DNA from: Rhizobium sp. BK376
Lineage (GTDB): Bacteria; Pseudomonadota; Alphaproteobacteria; Rhizobiales; Rhizobiaceae
NCBI RefSeq assembly: GCF_004341625.1
Contig: NZ_SLZG01000033.1
Location: 1 to 44,687, forward strand
Direction: 5' to 3'
Length of the DNA stretch: 44,687 bases
Positions 1 through 8,255 of the stretch are shown one piece after another. The notes beneath the pieces were generated by a model. It made no database searches, was not told the DNA's origin, and saw only the letters and a program-made list of their open reading frames with translations. Numbering within the stretch: position 1 is the stretch's first letter; each line of letters begins with the position of its first letter. The position numbers and the translations under genes were made by a program.

Positions 1-204
1 ACCACGCTGCGCTCGATCTCGTCGTCGATGAACCAGCTCGATGCCGCAACCCAGCAGAACGCCGCCATGGCCGAAGAGACCACCGCATCGGCAGAAACGC
101 TTGCAGCCGATACCGAGGACCTCCTCGACCTCATCCGCGGCTTCCGCGTCAACAATGGCAGCGGTGCTGCTCAGGCGCCGCAGCAGAGACGCAGGGCGGC
201 TTAA
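1..204 (+). CDS. Methyl-accepting chemotaxis protein, C-terminal end (partial)
   Basis: The first 67 codons are open in frame 1 and end at TAA. They encode the far end of a chemoreceptor signalling domain: an 'MNQLDAATQQNAAMAEETTA' stretch is the usual descending helix of rhizobial MCPs, followed by a short Arg/Gln-rich tail ending in RRRAA. The protein would relay ligand binding to the CheA/CheW array. The N-terminal sensor and methylation helices lie outside the window, so the ligand cannot be inferred. No CheR-binding NWETF-type pentapeptide is present at the C-terminus. Confidence 0.9.
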   Translation, partial: TTLRSISSSMNQLDAATQQNAAMAEETTASAETLAADTEDLLDLIRGFRVNNGSGAAQAPQQRRRAA

Positions 205-248
205 TCACGCAGAACACTCAAGGCGATTTCAGCACGAAACAATTAAGG

Positions 249-280
249 GGCCGCTGGAGAAATCCGGCGGCCTTGCCTTT
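249..280 (+). terminator. Probable rho-independent terminator of the chemoreceptor gene
   Basis: A 10-bp stem (249-258 with 263-272, one G-T pair) closes a GAAA tetraloop and is followed by TTGCCTTTT. It lies 45 bp after the MCP stop codon, in the right orientation to end that transcript. Confidence 0.7.
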
Positions 281-339
281 TGGGGCGATCCCTTGTGCCG
301 GCGATCGGCGAACTCATCTTCACGGAATGGGGTCTGCCA

Positions 340-2619
340 TCAGGTCTCAATAAAAACGACAGAACGATCGGCCGTCTCCAGAAGCGTATCTGCGACTGCA
401 CCGTAAGATAGATTGTCACCGGCACGCTTGCTGACGCCAAGGACAATCAGATTAAATCGCCCGTTGCGCGCATGTTTAAGAATTGCAAGCTCCGGCGACG
501 AACCCTGGGATGCGACTTTTTCCACCTCGACGTCATAGAATGACGCGATCTGGTCGAGCTGATGAAAGGCGGCACGATGGGCGTTGCTCGTATCGCTCAC
601 TCTCGAAGGCGATGCTGCCAGGCTGGGGTCACGAAAATAGACGGCAGTGATATCGGCGCCACTCGCTTTCCCAACGACAAAGGCGAATTCCGCGGCCTTC
701 ATCGACCGCTCGGTCCCGCTGACAGGGACGAGAATCCGCAGCTGCTGATCGTCATCGGGCAGACGACCGCGGGCAGCGACGATTGCCGATGTGCCCTTGA
801 ATGCCGAGATCATTGCGGCAAGCCGAGGGCTGTAGCCGCCCCGCTCGCCGGTTGTCGGCTCAATTCCGACGAACATGATGTCATGTCCCTTTTCGGCGCT
901 CTCGGAAAGCACTTCCCTGAGATCACCATCCCTCTTTTTCACGGAGACATGGATAATGTCATCCTCACCGGGTTCCTTTGTCTCCGCTTGAGCTTCCGCC
1001 GCCTTTTCCGCGCTCGATTGAACGCGTTCGCTGATCTCGTGGGCGCGGCTGTCCGCGGATTTTTCAGCACTGGCATCGGGGCCTTCGCTCTCGTCTTCTG
1101 CCAGAACATCGAGGACAGTGACAGGCATCTTTCTGACGGCTGCGAAGTGACCGGATATCCTTGCGGCCAATTCGCTCGAGGCGGAGTGATCGATGGCGAG
1201 CAGGATGCGTTCGAATCTGGACAGAAAGCTCTTCTCTTCGAAGGCTTCCAGCTCGAGACGGTCCTTTTCCTCCTCACGCATTGGAAGTCTCGCCAGCGCC
1301 CAGCGCAATGTCGGCGGCATGGCCATTGTGGTGACCACCGCCATCGCGACAATCACGGAAAACAGGCGTTCGTCCAAAACACCAACGGAGAGGCCGATCG
1401 ACGCAACAATGACTTCGGTTGAGCCGCGGGCATTCATGCCGCATCCGAGTGCAATCGCTTCCGGGTTGGAAAAACCACTGAGCCTGGCGCCGGCAAACGC
1501 TCCGCCGAATTTTCCGAGGCTGGCAATCAGGATGAGCCCGACGGCGAGAAGCAAAGTCGATGGATCGCCGAGAACGCTGAGATCGGTTTGAAGTCCCGTA
1601 AGCCCGAAAAATACCGGCATGAACAGTGCAGTTGTCAGGGCGCGCAGCTGACCCTCGATCTGTCGGGTCAGAATGGGCGACTGCCCGACCAGGATACCCG
1701 CCACAAAGGCCCCGAGCACCGTGTGGACGCCGATGGCATCAGTGACAATCGCCATACCGCCCATGATCGCGATGATGGCGCTTAAAACAGGCAGGTCACT
1801 TTTGAACTTGTCGTTTGTCCAGCGAATGATCTCAAAGACGATGCGGCGGCCGATCGTGAAACTGAAAGTCATGAAGAGGACGGTGCCGATCACGCTTTGC
1901 GCCAGGGTGGCAAGATCGACTGCACCGTTCTTGGCAAGGCCGAACGTCACCGCGATGATCACCCAACCGAGCGTGTCATCGATAATGGCTGAAGCCACGA
2001 TGAGCTGGCCGATATTGCGCCGCATGAAATCCATTTCCCGAACGACCGACGCAACGATTTTCACGGACGAGATCGAAAGGGCGGTGCCTAGGAAGAGCGA
2101 TGTCACCAGTCTCGTGTCGGGGTTGGGAAGCAGGCTCGATGGGATGAGCTCGCCAAGGCCAAAACCTAGCGCAAAGGGGACTGCGATGCCGGTCAATGAC
2201 ACACCTGCGGCGGCTCGCCGCAATCGAAGTGCGAGGGCCAGGTCTGTTTCCATGCCAGCCAGCAAGAGCAGGAAAAGAATGCCGAGCTGCGCCACCGCAT
2301 CGGCCATTGACTTTTGCGTATCCAGCTGCGGGAACAGCGCCGACTGAGCTGCTGGCGCCAGCAGACCGAACACCGACGGTCCAAGGATAATGCCGCCGAT
2401 GATCTGCCCCATGATCGAGGGCTGGCCGAGACGGACCATGGCTTCGCCGAGCAGCCTGCCGACGACGACGAGAACAATGATCTGGACGAGGAACAACGCC
2501 TCGGAGGGACCGGCTGATTTGCCCCCGGCGGCGAACGCCACATCACAGGTGATGAAAGTGCAGGAAGCCAGCGACAATGCCCATGGAAAGGCCCGCGCAC
2601 TCATCATCTTCGTTGCCAT
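340..2619 (-). CDS. CPA2-type cation/proton antiporter with two C-terminal universal-stress domains
   Basis: The 759-residue product begins with a signal-like hydrophobic segment ending AFA-A. A Na+/H+ exchanger membrane domain of about 12 helices follows (roughly residues 40-430), with the family's polar stretches such as LLLLLAGMETDL and VTDAIGVHTVLGAFVAG. The last 290 residues hold two universal-stress-like repeats, starting near FERILLAIDHSASS and LRILVPVSGTERS; the second ends with the usual PVVFIET-like strand. It should exchange K+ or Na+ for protons across the inner membrane, with the cytoplasmic USP pair as a possible nucleotide-sensing regulator. I chose the internal ATG at 2619 because the 47 residues before it are Arg/Ser-rich and unlike the family; GAGGGG lies upstream. 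The substrate ion is inferred only from family. Confidence 0.85.
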   Translation of the reverse strand: MATKMMSARAFPWALSLASCTFITCDVAFAAGGKSAGPSEALFLVQIIVLVVVGRLLGEAMVRLGQPSIMGQIIGGIILGPSVFGLLAPAAQSALFPQLDTQKSMADAVAQLGILFLLLLAGMETDLALALRLRRAAAGVSLTGIAVPFALGFGLGELIPSSLLPNPDTRLVTSLFLGTALSISSVKIVASVVREMDFMRRNIGQLIVASAIIDDTLGWVIIAVTFGLAKNGAVDLATLAQSVIGTVLFMTFSFTIGRRIVFEIIRWTNDKFKSDLPVLSAIIAIMGGMAIVTDAIGVHTVLGAFVAGILVGQSPILTRQIEGQLRALTTALFMPVFFGLTGLQTDLSVLGDPSTLLLAVGLILIASLGKFGGAFAGARLSGFSNPEAIALGCGMNARGSTEVIVASIGLSVGVLDERLFSVIVAMAVVTTMAMPPTLRWALARLPMREEEKDRLELEAFEEKSFLSRFERILLAIDHSASSELAARISGHFAAVRKMPVTVLDVLAEDESEGPDASAEKSADSRAHEISERVQSSAEKAAEAQAETKEPGEDDIIHVSVKKRDGDLREVLSESAEKGHDIMFVGIEPTTGERGGYSPRLAAMISAFKGTSAIVAARGRLPDDDQQLRILVPVSGTERSMKAAEFAFVVGKASGADITAVYFRDPSLAASPSRVSDTSNAHRAAFHQLDQIASFYDVEVEKVASQGSSPELAILKHARNGRFNLIVLGVSKRAGDNLSYGAVADTLLETADRSVVFIET

Positions 2620-2844
2620 AAATGACGATACCCCTCGTGAATGTCGCGGAGAAACGAGCCAAAACGGCTTTCTGTTCCTGCTCTGCTGCCTCTTCCTCGA
2701 AACGCCATCTGATCGAGCTGACGACATGAACAGGGCATTCTGACCGCAGTCGATCTGCAATCAAAAGGCCGATTGCACGCATGCGCTGATGGACCTTTGC
2801 GGGAACCATCCTCGCTCGCGCGGGTTCTTAGGGTGTGCGCCAAC

Positions 2845-2850
2845 GGAGGT
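2845..2850 (+). promoter_or_regulatory. Ribosome binding site of the DUF1236 gene
   Basis: GGAGGT lies 4 bases before the ATG at 2855. It decides this start over an upstream in-frame ATG at 2789. Confidence 0.8.
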
Positions 2851-2854
2851 AGAG

Positions 2855-3172
2855 ATGAAAAATGTTTTGACCACAGCCGTTATGATGTTTGCTCTTTCGG
2901 CCCCTGTATTTGCCCAGCAGAGCGTGATCGTTACCAATCCACAGCCGACCGGCTCTACGGTCGTCGTGCCGGGTGACGTGCGGACCTATGTGACACAGCA
3001 GAGCATCCCGTCGATCGTCTATGATGGTGACATTGCAGTCGGTGATACGTTGCCGGGCGCTGTTGTCGTTCACACCGTTCCTGATAGCGACGGCTACGCT
3101 TATACGATCGTCAATAAGCGCCGTGTCATCGTCGATCCGCAAACACATCGCATCGTGGATGTCCTGAACTAG
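2855..3172 (+). CDS. DUF1236 domain exported protein
   Basis: The product has 105 residues. An N-terminal signal peptide (MKNVLTTAVMMFALSAPVFA, cut after AFA) is followed by a short mature part. The C-terminal half has the DUF1236 pattern: VHTVPDSDGYAYTIVNKR, then RRVIVDPQTHRIVDVL. Such proteins are common, often in several copies, in rhizobial periplasms; no biochemical role is established. It is a single-gene unit divergent from the antiporter, with a strong Shine-Dalgarno and its own terminator. Confidence 0.85.
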   Translation: MKNVLTTAVMMFALSAPVFAQQSVIVTNPQPTGSTVVVPGDVRTYVTQQSIPSIVYDGDIAVGDTLPGAVVVHTVPDSDGYAYTIVNKRRVIVDPQTHRIVDVLN

Positions 3173-3194
3173 ACGCGGCACTGTCAATATTGAG

Positions 3195-3226
3195 GCCGGG
3201 CCGCCTTCGAGCGGCCCGGTCTTTTC
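3195..3226 (+). terminator. Rho-independent terminator after the DUF1236 gene
   Basis: A perfect 9-bp GC stem (CCGGGCCGC 3196-3204 with GCGGCCCGG 3211-3219) and a 6-base loop are followed by TCTTTTC. It starts 22 bases after the stop codon. Confidence 0.85.
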
Positions 3227-3562
3227 GTGTGGCTCCAATTGCGTGAATTTCCGTATCGGTTGCAATATATGGGGCCACCTGGCCAATAGCTAATATCGCC
3301 CAATGCGTCATCCGAGACAGCAGCACGTCGCCGGCGAGCCGTTTCCGATACCGCTGGCGTCGCCACGATAGCAACAGACTGGCGTCGGGACGCTTGCAGC
3401 GAAGCGAGACGATAAGCCGTGGTCCCAAAGCGTCTGCTCCAGCTCCGAGTTGTTCTTCTCGCCTTGGTTGCTGACCGATCTCGCGTGGACGAGCAAGGGG
3501 AGTTTCTCCATGGAGACTTGCGTGGTTGCCGGCCAAGGGGGCACGGCGGTCAAAACTCCCGA
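3227..3562. other. Intergenic stretch without a recognisable gene
   Basis: Open frames here on both strands are short, Arg/Ser/Cys-rich and resemble no family I know. I see no RNA gene. The downstream end runs into the arsR promoter. Confidence 0.5.
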
Positions 3563-3591
3563 TTGACAGATCGCGCCTCGCTTGTTATTTA
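3563..3591 (+). promoter_or_regulatory. Probable sigma-70 promoter of the arsR-type operon
   Basis: A consensus TTGACA (3563-3568) is separated by 17 bp from TATTTA (3586-3591). The -10 element lies inside the left arm of the 26-bp dyad described next, so a bound repressor would block polymerase. Confidence 0.6.
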
Positions 3592-3609
3592 ACAAGTATG
3601 TTAAATAAC
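3584..3609. promoter_or_regulatory. Perfect 26-bp dyad, probable ArsR-family operator
   Basis: GTTATTTAACA (3584-3594) and its exact reverse complement (3599-3609) flank a 4-base spacer. The dyad overlaps the predicted -10 and ends 13 bases before the ArsR start codon. AT-rich dyads of this kind are typical sites of ArsR repressors that control their own operon. The assignment to the adjacent regulator is inference. Confidence 0.7.
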
Positions 3610-3622
3610 TTAATGGCTAAAT

Positions 3623-3967
3623 ATGATGGATCGACTGAACGAAACCTTTGCTGCCTTGGCCGACCCGACGCGCCGCGCAATCGTCATGCGGCTTGCCGAG
3701 GGCGAAGCGACGGTCAATGAGCTCGCCGCGCCGTTCGACATCAGTCTTCCGGCAATTTCCCGCCATCTCAAGGTTCTTGAAACAGCGGGGCTGATTACGC
3801 GCGGTCGGTCGGCCCAGCTGCGCCCCTGCAGGATCGAGGCGGGGCCGTTGAAGGAGATCGCCGATTGGGTGGAACGCTATCGTGGGTTCTGGGATCAGAG
3901 CTTTGATCGCCTGGATACCTATCTTTCTGAACTTAAAGGGAAAGGTGATGACAATGCTGACCGGTAA
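3623..3967 (+). CDS. ArsR-family winged-helix repressor (SRPBCC/GST-operon type)
   Basis: The 114-residue product has a full ArsR fold. It opens with LNETFAALADPTRRAIVMRL, the usual N-terminal helix, and has a recognition helix in the segment VNELAAPFDISLPAISRHL (about 31-50) followed by the wing. It has no Cys-based metal motif such as CXCXXC, so it belongs to the non-metal ArsR group that is often linked to AHSA1/SRPBCC genes. Its last codons overlap the start of the next gene by 20 bp, which suggests translational coupling. It probably represses its own operon through the dyad just upstream. The effector is unknown. Confidence 0.9.
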   Translation: MMDRLNETFAALADPTRRAIVMRLAEGEATVNELAAPFDISLPAISRHLKVLETAGLITRGRSAQLRPCRIEAGPLKEIADWVERYRGFWDQSFDRLDTYLSELKGKGDDNADR

Positions 3968-4432
3968 TCGCCAAGAAAGACATGAACTTCTTATTCTGCG
4001 AATCTTCGCTGCTCCCCGAGATCTGGTGTTCAAAGCGTGGACCGAACCGGAATGCATGCTGCACTGGGCCGGGCCGAAGGGCTTCACGGCGAAGGGAGAC
4101 CAGCTCGATGTCCGCCCCGGCGGCAATCACCGGGCCTGTCTGATTGCCCAAACGGTGAGGAACATTGGGTCAGCGGCAAATATCTGGAAGTGCTTCCACC
4201 TCGCCGGCTTGTCTTTACCCATGCCTGGGAGCTCGCGAACGGGGAGCGCAGCCCGGAAACGGTCGTCACTGTCGATCTCACGGAGAAGGATGGCGCTACT
4301 CAGATGAGATTCCACCAGGCATTCTTCGAGAGCGTAGCCTCTCGAGACGGTCATGAAGGTGGTTGGACCGAGAGCTTTGAGCGGTTGGCACGGTTCCTGG
4401 ACACCGATTTTAGCGGAGCAAGCAAACCATGA
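3948..4432 (+). pseudogene. AHSA1/SRPBCC-domain protein, frameshifted
   Basis: Two adjacent frames encode one family. The first (from ATG 3948, overlapping the end of arsR) gives HELLILRIFAAPRDLVFKAW, then LHWAGPKGFTAKGDQLDVRPGG, then RACL. The second frame resumes with PNGEEHWVSGKYLEVLPPRR and continues to the end of the domain, including GWTESFERLARFLD. The switch falls at about 4138-4150 and fits the loss of one base. In other genomes this arrangement is a hydrophobic-ligand-binding START-like fold co-encoded with its ArsR repressor. The reading frame is broken as given; a sequencing error is the simple alternative. The stop overlaps the next start (ATGA). Confidence 0.8.
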
Positions 4433-5055
4433 CGGCGCCGATGAAGCTCTTTTATTGCGAAACGCTCAATCCGAGAAAAGCCTGTGCGGCCGCCCGATTT
4501 CTGAATGCGGACGTCGAGTTTGTTCGGATCGATCTCGGCCGTGGGGAACAGAGGACGACGGAATTTCTGGCGCTCAACCCGAATGGCAAGGTTCCGGTCT
4601 TGCGGGATGGGGAGAAAACGCTTTGGGAAGCAAACGCGATCATGTGTCGCCTTTCCGACAGTGTCGGCGCGGACTTCTGGCCTCACGACGAGCGCCAGAT
4701 CGACGTGATGCGTTGGTTGAGCTGGGACGCGAACCATTTCACGCGGTACGGTGCTGAACTCTGGTTCGAAAAAGAGATCAAGCCGCTCTTCGGGCAGGCG
4801 CCCGATCGGAAAGTCGTGGAAGATGCCGAAAACAATCTTAGATTGTATGCTCGGGTATTGAATGACCATCTGGCCGAACGCCGCTACGTCGTCGCAGAGA
4901 GCGTCAGCGTTGCCGATTTCGCGCTGGCGGCGGCACTGCCCTATGCTGCCTCGTCGCAACTACCGCTCGATGAATTCGGCCACATCATGCAGTGGCACGA
5001 TCGATTGAACGAGCTCGAAGCGTGGCGCGAGCCTTTTCCGGTCTCCGATCGGTGA
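4429..5055 (+). CDS. Glutathione S-transferase family protein
   Basis: The 208-residue product has a thioredoxin-fold N-terminal domain (about 5-82) with the glutathione-binding features: LNPNGKVPVL holding the cis-proline, then EANAI in place of the ESxAI motif. An all-helical C-terminal domain follows, with the SVADFALAA motif that forms the N-capping box. It probably conjugates or reduces electrophilic compounds in the cytoplasm. It is the third gene of the ArsR operon, joined by a 4-bp overlap, so it should be induced with it. The substrate is not predictable. Confidence 0.88.
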   Translation: MTAPMKLFYCETLNPRKACAAARFLNADVEFVRIDLGRGEQRTTEFLALNPNGKVPVLRDGEKTLWEANAIMCRLSDSVGADFWPHDERQIDVMRWLSWDANHFTRYGAELWFEKEIKPLFGQAPDRKVVEDAENNLRLYARVLNDHLAERRYVVAESVSVADFALAAALPYAASSQLPLDEFGHIMQWHDRLNELEAWREPFPVSDR

Positions 5056-5167
5056 GAAGCACAAGAAAGGGGCGGTGATGGAGAACCGAACCGGCATCCA
5101 ACAGCGAAGCATAACGGCCCGCCGACCCAAGTCGCCGCGAATACCGTCACTTCCGGGCTGCTAAATG

Positions 5168-5650
5168 CTAAGCGATCGAGATGATCTCCAGCTCATTTTC
5201 GCCGACCACGACGAAGTCACCGACCGATTTGCCGGCAAGCGAGCGAGCAACAGGTGAAACATAGGAGATCGTTCCCTGCTTGGGTTCGGCTTCGTCTTCT
5301 CCAACGATACGATAAGTCTGCACGCGCCCGTCATCACGGTTGAAGGTGACGGTGCTGCCGAAGGCGACAGTCTCGTTTGACGCCGGCTTTGCTATCACCT
5401 CAGCGCTTCGAACACGCTCGGAGAAATAGCGCAGATCACGAAGCGGGACCGCCGATTGACGCCGCCTCTCATTCACATCGTCAATAGCATTTGCGGCTTG
5501 GTACTGTTCGCGAGCGTCCTGCATCGCAACGTTCAACGCCTTCCATCCTTCTTCAGTGACCAGGTTGGGATGGGAGGAAATCGCGCGGTCCGGAAGCTGC
5601 GTTTCCGCCGCGGTTTCCGCACTTTCCTCTTTTGTGAACGCGACTGCCAA
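5168..5650 (-). CDS. greA: GreA/GreB-family transcription elongation factor
   Basis: The product has 160 residues. It has an N-terminal coiled-coil part (NLVTEEGWKALNVAMQDARE to LRDLRYFSERVRSAEV) and a C-terminal FKBP-like domain with GSTVTFNRDDGR and the hallmark SPVARSLAGKSVGD. Gre factors stimulate cleavage of backtracked RNA by RNA polymerase. I place the start at TTG 5650: GGAG lies 6 bases upstream and the following AFTKEES...LPDR matches the usual start of rhizobial GreA paralogues. An ATG 54 bp upstream would add a non-conserved extension. Rhizobia usually carry more than one such gene, so this may be an accessory copy rather than the housekeeping greA. Confidence 0.85.
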   Translation of the reverse strand: MAVAFTKEESAETAAETQLPDRAISSHPNLVTEEGWKALNVAMQDAREQYQAANAIDDVNERRRQSAVPLRDLRYFSERVRSAEVIAKPASNETVAFGSTVTFNRDDGRVQTYRIVGEDEAEPKQGTISYVSPVARSLAGKSVGDFVVVGENELEIISIA

Positions 5651-5947
5651 AGCAAACTCCGTAAAACAACTGCCCGATCGAATGGATATAGTCCGGGATG
5701 TCATGAGTGCAACAGTGACCGCGAAATGACCGCAGGCTTTAACTCCCTCCTTGGCTCTAGGCCTTGGAAGGGTGGTCATGATCCTTCCAATTGTCATGCC
5801 TCGTAGCCCCAATCGTCAGAGATTTGGAAAAGCAGGCAGGTACGAGCGGCTCGTCGAGCGTCGGGAGAGTAAGCCCTTCTGGCAACCGATGCCAGCAGGA
5901 GGTTGCCTCAGATCGGAAGCAGGCGCGTTGCATGCCGTAGAAAAACG

Positions 5948-6520
5948 TCATGCAATGCGAGCGAGACCGTTATACTTGCCGGAATGGTAGAGCAGCGGTG
6001 CCTTGTCCGCGGCCGAATTGGCCTCATGCAGAGCGCAGACGCATATGATGTGGTCGCCGGCAGGTATAAGGGTTTCGACGGCCGCTGAGATAACGGCCAT
6101 CGAGCCGGCCACCACAGGTGCTCCGGCTACTCGGTCTATTTTTATCTGCCCACATTCGCCGAATGGCCGGTTGGAAGCGAAAAATCGGGCCTGCTCCGCT
6201 TGATCTTCGCCAAGAAACGAAAAACCAACCTTCCGACCCGGTTCGAGGTAGAGCCTGCTTCTCGATTGGTTGGCAACGCAGAACAAGGCAAGAGGCGGAT
6301 CCATTGAAACCGATGTCAGCGATGTCGCGGTGAAACCATGGACGTCGGAACCGGCATCAAAGGTGATGATGGCGATCCCCGAGGCAAGGGCGCGGAAAGC
6401 CTGCTTGAACGGATGTGCTATTCCGTTGTTTGGAATGTTCAATTCCTGGCTGTTTCGTCCGATCGAATTTGTCCCGCTAGAATCGCAGACTATGTTCGGA
6501 TCTGTCAGCACCTCGGACAT
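5948..6520 (-). CDS. Flavin reductase-like FMN-binding protein
   Basis: The product has 190 residues with a split-barrel flavin-binding domain. FKQAFRALASGIAIITF, then GFTATSLTSVSMDPPLALFC, matches the HpaC/flavin reductase-like family; a GDHIICVCALHEA segment follows. Members supply reduced flavin to two-component monooxygenases or act as NAD(P)H:flavin reductases. No monooxygenase is visible nearby. The gene lies 103 bp downstream of the FAD oxidoreductase on the same strand, behind a strong hairpin, so it may be only partly co-expressed with it. The first 35 residues are not conserved, and a later start is possible. Confidence 0.82.
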   Translation of the reverse strand: MSEVLTDPNIVCDSSGTNSIGRNSQELNIPNNGIAHPFKQAFRALASGIAIITFDAGSDVHGFTATSLTSVSMDPPLALFCVANQSRSRLYLEPGRKVGFSFLGEDQAEQARFFASNRPFGECGQIKIDRVAGAPVVAGSMAVISAAVETLIPAGDHIICVCALHEANSAADKAPLLYHSGKYNGLARIA

Positions 6521-6575
6521 GGACGTGGTTTCCTCAAGAGGCGGCCTTCCGAAAACCGCCTGCGACGTTGTTGAG

Positions 6576-6610
6576 CTGGACGGGCCCGTGCAGGGTGCGG
6601 GTCCGTCCAG
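6576..6610 (-). terminator. Hairpin between the FAD oxidoreductase and flavin reductase genes
   Basis: CTGGACGGGCCCG (6576-6588) pairs with CGGGTCCGTCCAG (6598-6610) with one G-T pair. There is no clear U-tract, so it may attenuate rather than end transcription from the upstream gene. Confidence 0.5.
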
Positions 6611-6623
6611 TCCTGCGCGTGAC

Positions 6624-8099
6624 CTAGATGATCTGATCCTGGGAGGACAGGACGCTTTGCAACTTGCTCATCGGCAGTTCGCGCGGTGTGCCGTTACCTT
6701 TGACAGACAGAGCTGCCGCCGTGCCGACTGCTTGTCCCGTCACCATGCTGGCGGCCTGGGAGCGGACACTGCCGAGTGCGTTGTATTCGGCAGAAATGCA
6801 GCGACCGGCCACCAGGAGATTTTCGATGCCCTTCGGAATAAGGCTGCGGAAGGGAATATGGAACCAGCCGGAGCCGCCGACCGCGACCAGGCTGACCGAC
6901 TTCTTGCCCGACTTGTCATGTACATCCATGACGCTGCCGTAGCGTCCAATACCGTCCTCGAAGGTCCTGCCGTTCAACACGTCGTCATCCGTCAGGGTGT
7001 AGTCGCATACGATGCGACGCGTATCGCGAACGCCGACGGATTGGGCTGTATAGGCAAGATAGGAATCTTCGTAGCCGGGAACATATTTGCGATAAAAGAT
7101 CGCCATCTTATTGGCTAGTTCGCGCATTGCCAGTGTCGCCTTCGACATCTCGACGCGGTCGGTCCCGTCGATGTTATAGGCCATGTCCATGTTGTGATAG
7201 GTGAAGTCGTAGCGGAATTTGCCGTTGCGGAACATGGTGCGCGTCACATACATGATGGCATCGGGATCAACGGTCTTCAGCCCATAGGGAATGGGGTATT
7301 CGCCGTTGGCGAGCGCCTTGCGGATCTGCTCCTTGAAGGCAATCATGGTGAAGGGCTTTTGTTCGCTGTGAAGCTGCAGCGACTTTTCGACGTAGTCCCG
7401 GCCGAATTCATCCGGATGCTCGCGCATATAGGCGAGCGTCTTGTCGAGATTGACGCCGCCGATGGCGAAATACAGGCTGAGCGGCTGATGCTTGCCGTCT
7501 TCGGGCGATCCCATTTCATATTGCGCGCCGGCCGCAGCGGCGATCTCTCCGTCACCCGTCGTGTCGATGGTGACGCCTGCATGGATTTCGATGCTGTCGT
7601 GCAGGCTTTCGACGGTGACGCCGACGATCCTGTTGCCATCCATCAGTACGTCGCTTGCCTGTGTATTCAGCCAGACCTCGACGCCCGCCTCCTGAACCAT
7701 CTGCTCGATGACCCACTTGGCAATTTCCGGGTCGAACATCTGGCGGGTGGCGGCCTGACCTTTTTGACCCCATGCGGAACCGATGGCGAGCATGCGGTCG
7801 ATATATTCCTGGGCGATCGAGCGGACCAGCTGCTCGTCTTCGAAAGAGCTTTCATAGCCGGTGACCATGAGCTTCTTTTCCTGAAACGTACTGGGCGCCC
7901 GCATGTGGCGCATCGAGCGGATCATCATCACCATGCCGCCGGAATGCGTTCCGCCGAGGTGATCGTGCGCTTCGAGAAGCAGAACGCTGGCGCCATTCCG
8001 CGCGGCCGCGATCGCCGCCACGAAGCCGGCTGTTCCGCCGCCGACGACGAGAACATCCTTACGCACGACCTGCTTTTCCTTATTCATCTTAATGGGCAT
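6624..8099 (-). CDS. FAD-dependent oxidoreductase
   Basis: The product has 491 residues. It begins with a Rossmann FAD motif (VLVVGGGTAGFVAAIAAARNG, about 15-35), the LLLEAHDHLGGTHSGG pair of glycines, and a later TIDTTGDGEIAAAAGA segment; near the end ENLLVAGRCISAEYNALGS is the second FAD-contacting stretch. This is the FAD_oxidored (succinate dehydrogenase/fumarate reductase flavoprotein-like) group often placed in sugar-acid and hydroxy-acid catabolic clusters. AGGAG precedes the start by 5 bases. It is divergent from a LacI-type regulator, with two operator-like palindromes between them, so it is probably the regulator's main target. The substrate is unknown. Confidence 0.85.
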   Translation of the reverse strand: MPIKMNKEKQVVRKDVLVVGGGTAGFVAAIAAARNGASVLLLEAHDHLGGTHSGGMVMMIRSMRHMRAPSTFQEKKLMVTGYESSFEDEQLVRSIAQEYIDRMLAIGSAWGQKGQAATRQMFDPEIAKWVIEQMVQEAGVEVWLNTQASDVLMDGNRIVGVTVESLHDSIEIHAGVTIDTTGDGEIAAAAGAQYEMGSPEDGKHQPLSLYFAIGGVNLDKTLAYMREHPDEFGRDYVEKSLQLHSEQKPFTMIAFKEQIRKALANGEYPIPYGLKTVDPDAIMYVTRTMFRNGKFRYDFTYHNMDMAYNIDGTDRVEMSKATLAMRELANKMAIFYRKYVPGYEDSYLAYTAQSVGVRDTRRIVCDYTLTDDDVLNGRTFEDGIGRYGSVMDVHDKSGKKSVSLVAVGGSGWFHIPFRSLIPKGIENLLVAGRCISAEYNALGSVRSQAASMVTGQAVGTAAALSVKGNGTPRELPMSKLQSVLSSQDQII

Positions 8100-8221
8100 G
8101 TTCGCTCCTCTCGAGTTGCCTTTATGAGATGAAGGCGCCGCGCCCGATCATTGTTCGGATCATTGGACGGGCACGACCTTGCAAAGAACATTGGGAAGAG
8201 AAAATTGTTTATTTCTGTTCC

Positions 8222-8235
8222 AGACAACGTTATCT
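8222..8235. promoter_or_regulatory. Near-perfect palindrome, candidate LacI-family operator 1
   Basis: AGACAACGTTATCT matches the adjacent perfect palindrome at 13 of 14 positions. The central AACGTT with a CpG core is typical of LacI-family operators. Confidence 0.6.
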
Positions 8236-8241
8236 TGAATA

Positions 8242-8255
8242 AGACAACGTTGTCT
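8242..8255. promoter_or_regulatory. Perfect palindrome, candidate LacI-family operator 2
   Basis: AGACAACGTTGTCT is its own reverse complement. Its centre is 20 bp from that of operator 1, close to two helical turns, so two dimers could bind on the same face. It sits between the divergent lacI-type and FAD oxidoreductase genes. Confidence 0.7.

Noticed and set aside
562..1422. Long plus-strand open frame antisense to the antiporter
   Set aside because: It is Arg/Gly/Cys-rich without family motifs; the opposite strand encodes clear transporter helices.
7194..8132. Long plus-strand open frame inside the FAD oxidoreductase gene
   Set aside because: The frame mirrors the flavoprotein codons and has no recognised domain.
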